NCBI GenBank assembly: GCA_019322815.1
Contig: JAHWIB010000050.1
Span: 1 to 8,219 of the forward strand
Reading direction: 5' to 3'
Length of the DNA stretch: 8,219 nucleotides
Origin: Candidatus Woesearchaeota archaeon
Lineage (GTDB): Archaea; Nanobdellota; Nanobdellia; Woesearchaeales; WJKL01
Below the pieces are notes generated by a model. That model ran no database searches. It was not told where the DNA came from and saw only the letters and a list, made by a program, of their open reading frames with translations. Numbering within the stretch: the first letter of the stretch is position 1; every line of letters starts with the position of its first letter. A program made the position numbers and the translations under genes. Below are positions 4,767 to 8,219 of the stretch, piece after piece.

Positions 4767-6635
4767 ATGCAAAAAAATAAAAATATTTTATTAGTATATC
4801 CTAAGATTCCTGAAACTTATTGGAGTTATAATTATGCTCTTCCATTTATAGAAAAAAGAGCAGCAATGCCTCCATTAGGGATAATAACTGTTGCTGCAAT
4901 GATTCCCAAAGATTATAATCTTCGCTTAGTTGATATGAATGTCACCTCTATTAAAGATACAGATTTTAAATGGGCAGATATTATATTTACTTCTTCAATG
5001 ATAATTCAAAAAAATTCTCTAGAAGAAGTTATTAAAAAAGCTAATTCATTTGATGTTCCAATAGTTGCTGGAGGGCCTTATCCTACTCAATATTTTGATC
5101 AAATAGAAGGAATTGATCATTTTATCTTAGGAGAAGCAGAATCAGGGGTATTAAAAGCTTTTTTTGATGATTTTGAGAACAATAAACCAAAAAAAGTATA
5201 TGCAAGACCCTCAATAAGAAAAAGAGAAGGGGCAAAAGAAATAGACCAGCAATTTTTGGATAATATCCTAAGACATTTTGAAAAACAAGATGTTGATATA
5301 AAAATAGCAGAAGAACGGCCTTCTATGGCTTTGTCTCCTATTCCAAGATTTGATCTACTTGATATTAAGGCATATATTTCTATGGCGCTGCAAGAATCAA
5401 GAGGCTGCCCTCATGATTGTGAGTTTTGTAATGAAGGTGCTCTTTTTGGACATCAACCTCGTTTAAAAGAACCTGATAAGATGATTCAAGAACTGGAAAC
5501 AATATTTAACCTAGGATTTAGAGGGTCTATTTTCTATGTAGATGATAATCTCATTGGAAATAGAAAAAAGATAAAAGAATTGCTTCCAAAAATAATTGAA
5601 TTCCAGAAAAAACATAATTATCCTTTTACTCTTTATACAGAAGTAGATATATCTCTTGCTTTAGATGAAGAGCTTATGAGATTTATGAGAGATGCAGGAT
5701 TTAATATGGTGTTTGTAGGTTTAGAAAGCCCTGATCAAGAAGTCCTTAGATCTATGGGAAAACATCAAAATGTTAGAATAAATCTTTCAGAAAGTGTAAG
5801 AAAAATTCAAGGTTATGGTATAGAAGTAACTGCTGGATTTATAGTTGGAAATGATAATGATCCTCCTGATATCTGTGATAAGATTTTTGAATTCTGCCAG
5901 AAAGAAGGGATAGTAACAGCAATGGTTGGTTTATTGACTGCAATGAAAGGATCAAGATTATATGAAAGATTAAAAAAAGAAGTAAGAATCAGAGGGGATT
6001 CAACAGGCAATAATACCCATTATTTTGAATTAAATTTTGATCCGTTGCCGGAAAAAAATGAAGAAAAAATAATTGGTGATTATAAAAATCTTCTATCAAG
6101 ACTTTATGATTCAAGTGGAGATAATTGTTTTAAAAGAATAAATATACTGATAGACAGGCTTGGCCCTCATCCAAAACCTGCAACAAATGTAAGATATGCT
6201 GAAGTAAAAGCACTAATGAAATCCTTAGTTTGGCAGTCTTTTTCATCATATGGTCCCAATTACCGCAAACTTATTGACCATACTTTAAGATATCATAGAA
6301 GAATGGCTCCAAAAGCAGTTCACCAAGCTATTTGTGCAAATCATTTTATCAAAATAACTAAATATGCCTTAAAAGCAGATGAGATAAAAGAAGATTTCAT
6401 AAATAGGGCAAGAGGTTATCAAACCCAAATAAGTGATATATTAAAAAGAGGTTTTGAAGAAAGCGGGAAAAGAGTAGGGCAGATGAAATGTGATGTAAAT
6501 GAATTTTTGAAAAAAACAAGGAAAAAAATAAGAAGGCTTCCTGGTGAGTATAGAGAAACGCTAATGGAATTATATCAGCAAATTTCAAAAAATATAAATC
6601 TCAGATTTGAATATTCTCTTGGTTGCACAAAATAA
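4767..6635 (+). CDS. Cobalamin-binding radical SAM protein with DUF4070-type C-terminus
   Basis: The 622-residue product is a class B radical SAM enzyme. Residues 6-145 form a B12-binding Rossmann-like domain (ILLVYPKIPETYW, MPPLGIITVAAMIP, IVAGGPYPT, HFILGEAE) without the classical DxHxxG loop, as usual in this class. Residues 205-400 form the radical SAM barrel with the 4Fe-4S motif CPHDCEFC (Cys214, Cys218, Cys221), YVDDNLIG, VFVGLES and TAGFIVG. The region after about 405 resembles DUF4070 in order (FDPLPEKNEEKIIGDYKNLL), followed by a basic helical tail (550-612). Relatives include hopanoid methylases HpnP/HpnR and many enzymes of unknown substrate. A methyl transfer or other radical reaction at an unactivated carbon is likely; the substrate cannot be told. 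About 40 extra polar residues (148-188) lie between the first two domains. It is transcribed alone. Family is sure, substrate unknown; hopanoid synthesis is unlikely in an archaeon. Confidence 0.93.
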   Translation: MQKNKNILLVYPKIPETYWSYNYALPFIEKRAAMPPLGIITVAAMIPKDYNLRLVDMNVTSIKDTDFKWADIIFTSSMIIQKNSLEEVIKKANSFDVPIVAGGPYPTQYFDQIEGIDHFILGEAESGVLKAFFDDFENNKPKKVYARPSIRKREGAKEIDQQFLDNILRHFEKQDVDIKIAEERPSMALSPIPRFDLLDIKAYISMALQESRGCPHDCEFCNEGALFGHQPRLKEPDKMIQELETIFNLGFRGSIFYVDDNLIGNRKKIKELLPKIIEFQKKHNYPFTLYTEVDISLALDEELMRFMRDAGFNMVFVGLESPDQEVLRSMGKHQNVRINLSESVRKIQGYGIEVTAGFIVGNDNDPPDICDKIFEFCQKEGIVTAMVGLLTAMKGSRLYERLKKEVRIRGDSTGNNTHYFELNFDPLPEKNEEKIIGDYKNLLSRLYDSSGDNCFKRINILIDRLGPHPKPATNVRYAEVKALMKSLVWQSFSSYGPNYRKLIDHTLRYHRRMAPKAVHQAICANHFIKITKYALKADEIKEDFINRARGYQTQISDILKRGFEESGKRVGQMKCDVNEFLKKTRKKIRRLPGEYRETLMELYQQISKNINLRFEYSLGCTK

Positions 6636-6646
6636 TATTTAACGCA

Positions 6647-6658
6647 ATATTTAAATAT
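6647..6658 (+). promoter_or_regulatory. TATA box of the MBF1 unit
   Basis: ATATTTAAATAT is a palindromic TATA element centred about 27 bases before the MBF1 ATG at 6680. It supports that start rather than the in-frame ATG at 6623, which overlaps the radical SAM gene and lies upstream of this box. It implies a leaderless message. Confidence 0.65.
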
Positions 6659-6679
6659 CTTTTAATTTACATTTCAACT

Positions 6680-7144
6680 ATGCAGTGTGATATGTGTGGT
6701 TCTGAAGAAAGATTATTCAAAACAAATATAGAAGGAACTATATTGAATGTTTGTAGAGCATGTTCTAAGTTTGGTAAAGTTATCTCTGAAATAAAAGAGC
6801 CGGAAAAAATAAAGCCTAAAAAGATCATCATAACTAAATCAGAGCCTGAAACCGAAATAATAGAGATAGTGGTTAATGATTTTGCAGAAAAAATAAGATC
6901 AAGAAGAGAAAAACTTGGATTAAAACAAGAAGATTTTGCAAAAAGGATATCAGAAAAAGAAAGTGTAATACATAAACTAGAAATAGGAGAATTTAAACCA
7001 AGTCTAGAACTAGCAAGAAAATTAGAAAAAACATTAAATATTAAATTGATTGAAGAATATGAAGAAGAACATAAAACAAGCACAAAAACAGATACAGAAA
7101 TACCCACAATAGGAGATTTAATTAAGATTAGAAAAAGAAAATGA
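6680..7144 (+). CDS. mbf1: Archaeal multiprotein bridging factor 1 (MBF1)
   Basis: MBF1 is a conserved archaeal/eukaryotic coactivator that, in archaea, binds the small ribosomal subunit and has been linked to transcription and translation. The 154-residue product has the archaeal layout. An N-terminal zinc ribbon carries Cys3-Cys6 (CDMC) and Cys25-Cys28 (CRAC). A charged linker (about 40-65, rich in Lys/Pro/Glu) follows. A Cro/C1-type helix-turn-helix spans 68-125 (IRSRREKLGLKQEDFAKRIS, then HKLEIGEFKPSLELARKLEK). The tail TIGDLIKIRKRK matches the usual end of the family. The start is the ATG directly before the CDMC motif, supported by the TATA box at 6647. The stop overlaps the next start in ATGA, so the membrane protein downstream is probably made from the same message. 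Confidence 0.95.
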   Translation: MQCDMCGSEERLFKTNIEGTILNVCRACSKFGKVISEIKEPEKIKPKKIIITKSEPETEIIEIVVNDFAEKIRSRREKLGLKQEDFAKRISEKESVIHKLEIGEFKPSLELARKLEKTLNIKLIEEYEEEHKTSTKTDTEIPTIGDLIKIRKRK

Positions 7145-7410
7145 ATGAAACTAATAATAAAATAAAAAAAGATTATCATTATGTATGGATAGCATTAATT
7201 TTATCATTATTTTTTTGGGTTCCGTTGCTTAATATAATATTTTTTTTGCCATTAGCAATTATTTTAAGCATAAAACAGATTAAGCTTGCTAAAAAAGAGC
7301 CTAATAAATATGGCAAACTAATATTTCCTGCTATAATTTTAGCACATTCTACATTCAGCATCATTGCAAGTTCATTTATATTATATCTAAATTTTATTGG
7401 CTGGCTATAA
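7141..7410 (+). CDS. Small integral membrane protein, DUF4190-like
   Basis: The 89-residue product is mostly hydrophobic. After a polar start (MNETNNKIKKD), residues 14-44 form one long or two closely spaced helices around Pro28 (WIALILSLFFWVPLLNIIFF then LPLAIILSI). A short basic loop (KQIKLAKKEPNKYGK) and a final helix at about 60-85 follow. The pattern hydrophobic segment, PLA-I-LSI, basic loop with G, hydrophobic segment resembles DUF4190, a small membrane domain of unknown function; the match is by eye and weak. The start codon overlaps the MBF1 stop by four bases, and no ribosome-binding site is seen, so translation likely depends on MBF1. What a membrane protein does beside MBF1 is unknown. 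Confidence 0.82.
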   Translation: MNETNNKIKKDYHYVWIALILSLFFWVPLLNIIFFLPLAIILSIKQIKLAKKEPNKYGKLIFPAIILAHSTFSIIASSFILYLNFIGWL

Positions 7411-7417
7411 AGAAAAG

Positions 7418-7446
7418 CTTTATTAACAAAACAACACATTTATATC
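7418..7446 (+). promoter_or_regulatory. Promoter region of the glycosyltransferase gene with two TATA candidates
   Basis: CTTTATTAA at about 7418-7426 is centred 28 bases before the ATG at 7450. TTTATATC at 7439-7446 is a better box and is centred 25 bases before the second in-frame ATG at 7468. If the latter is used, the protein starts at Met7 and the annotated first six residues are not made. Confidence 0.45.
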
Positions 7447-7449
7447 AAA

Positions 7450-8219
7450 ATGGCGGCCAATTTTGCGATGATCCTAAGCATTTTTATTTTTGCACTATTA
7501 TTCTTGTTTTTACTATCTGTATTTGTAACATCTATGTTATCTTTATTTAAAAAACAAAAAATAACAAACTACAAACCAAATGTAAGCATCATCATCCCTT
7601 GTTATAATGAAGAAAAAAATATTGAAAAATGCTTAGATGCAGTTTATTCATCAGATTATCCATTAGAAAAAGTTGAGATTATTGTTGTAGATGATGGAAG
7701 TAGTGACAAAACAGCTGAAATAGCGGATAATTATTCTAAAAATATTAGTTTAATAAAAGGCAAACACAAAGGAAAATCCGAAGCGCTTAATTTAGGAATA
7801 AAAAATGCAAAATATGATATCATATGCACAATCGATGCAGATACAGAGGTAGATAAAACTACATTAAAAAAGCTTGTCCAGCCGTTTATGAATCCAGAAG
7901 TGGGAGCAACAAATGGTTCATGTATTGCAAAAAATAAGAATTCTTTACTAGGCATGTTTCAAAATATAGAATATCATTACAATAACTTGATCAGAAAAAG
8001 CTTTTCAGTTTTATTTGATAATGGAATCTGGTTTTATGGGGCTTTCGCATGCTATAGAAAAGAAATCTTAAAAAAAATTGGTTATTTCAAAAAAGATTCT
8101 ATGACAGAGGATGCAGATATTGCATTAGAAATCTATGCAGCAGGATATAAAACAATTAATATACATGATGCATTTGGCAATGTTCTTGTTCCGTCAACAT
8201 TTAAGGGATTTATTAAACA
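7450..8219 (+). CDS. Family 2 glycosyltransferase, membrane-tethered, 3' end outside window
   Basis: The visible 256 codons encode a processive-type GT2 enzyme that moves a sugar from a nucleotide-sugar donor at the cytoplasmic face of the membrane. One transmembrane helix spans about 6-33. The GT-A domain follows: SIIIPCYNEEKNIEKCL (46-62), the nucleotide-binding VVDDGSSDKT with Asp81-Asp82, KGKSEALNLG (109-116 region), the metal-binding DAD at 129-131, and the acceptor-side TEDADIALE with the likely catalytic Asp221. The next expected element, a Q/RxxRW motif and C-terminal membrane helices, begins at the cut (FKGFIK). This order is shared by poly-N-acetylglucosamine synthase-like and cellulose synthase-like enzymes, so the product could be a surface polysaccharide or glycolipid; the substrate is not readable. 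Start choice is open: ATG 7450 is used here, but ATG 7468 fits a stronger TATA box and leaderless start. Confidence 0.93.
   Translation, partial: MAANFAMILSIFIFALLFLFLLSVFVTSMLSLFKKQKITNYKPNVSIIIPCYNEEKNIEKCLDAVYSSDYPLEKVEIIVVDDGSSDKTAEIADNYSKNISLIKGKHKGKSEALNLGIKNAKYDIICTIDADTEVDKTTLKKLVQPFMNPEVGATNGSCIAKNKNSLLGMFQNIEYHYNNLIRKSFSVLFDNGIWFYGAFACYRKEILKKIGYFKKDSMTEDADIALEIYAAGYKTINIHDAFGNVLVPSTFKGFIK

Noticed and set aside
5813..6588. Minus-strand frames at 5813-6010 and 6397-6588
   Set aside because: They are opposite the radical SAM gene and have no domain, start context or neighbour support.
4767..6635. Naming the radical SAM protein a hopanoid methylase (HpnP or HpnR)
   Set aside because: The domain order is shared with many enzymes of unknown substrate, no hopanoid or squalene gene is nearby, and the surrounding genes are archaeal.
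6623..6679. N-terminal extension of MBF1 by 19 residues
   Set aside because: It starts inside the radical SAM gene and upstream of the TATA box; archaeal MBF1 proteins start just before the first CxxC.
6667..7179. Minus-strand frame of 170 codons opposite mbf1
   Set aside because: MBF1 on the other strand has clear cysteine and helix-turn-helix motifs; the antisense product shows only Ser/Ile/Leu-rich composition expected from a shadow frame.

Overview
The window looks like chromosomal DNA from an archaeon, most likely one of the small-genome DPANN lineages (Woesearchaeota/Pacearchaeota-like). The evidence is strongly AT-rich DNA, very tight gene packing, a complete archaeal MBF1 gene, and TATA boxes about 25-28 bases upstream of several start codons with almost no leader and no good Shine-Dalgarno site. 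The lineage name is an inference from gene content and style, not from a marker tree.

Left half, all on the minus strand (read from right to left). A membrane-anchored winged-helix regulator (4233-3577) overlaps by four bases a cysteine-rich lipoprotein gene (3580-3323). A second unit then starts from its own promoter. Its first gene encodes an unrecognised protein predicted to have a ferredoxin-like domain, a coiled coil and a winged helix (3274-2657). It overlaps scpB (2676-1864), the winged-helix subunit of the SMC condensin complex, here with a charged tail of about 100 residues. scpB overlaps a 48-residue zinc-ribbon gene (1867-1721). After a 142-base gap with a 14-base perfect palindrome and a gyrA promoter comes gyrA (1578 to beyond base 1). 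The scpB unit and gyrA together suggest a chromosome-organisation neighbourhood (SMC loading and DNA topology).

Right half, all on the plus strand. A UPF0047/YjbQ protein (4337-4732) and a large cobalamin-binding radical SAM protein of the DUF4070 type (4767-6635) each have a promoter. MBF1 (6680-7144), the archaeal transcription coactivator, overlaps by four bases a small membrane protein with a DUF4190-like pattern (7141-7410). A membrane-tethered family 2 glycosyltransferase (from 7450) runs off the right edge.

Two themes stand out. First, ATGA stop/start overlaps join three gene pairs, while the first gene of most units appears to be leaderless. Second, the gene in the position where bacteria usually carry scpA does not look like ScpA. 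The regulator/lipoprotein pair and the scpB three-gene cassette are the best candidates for undescribed systems. No rRNA, tRNA, CRISPR array, insertion sequence or integrase was seen, and there is no gene-free stretch longer than 300 bases.
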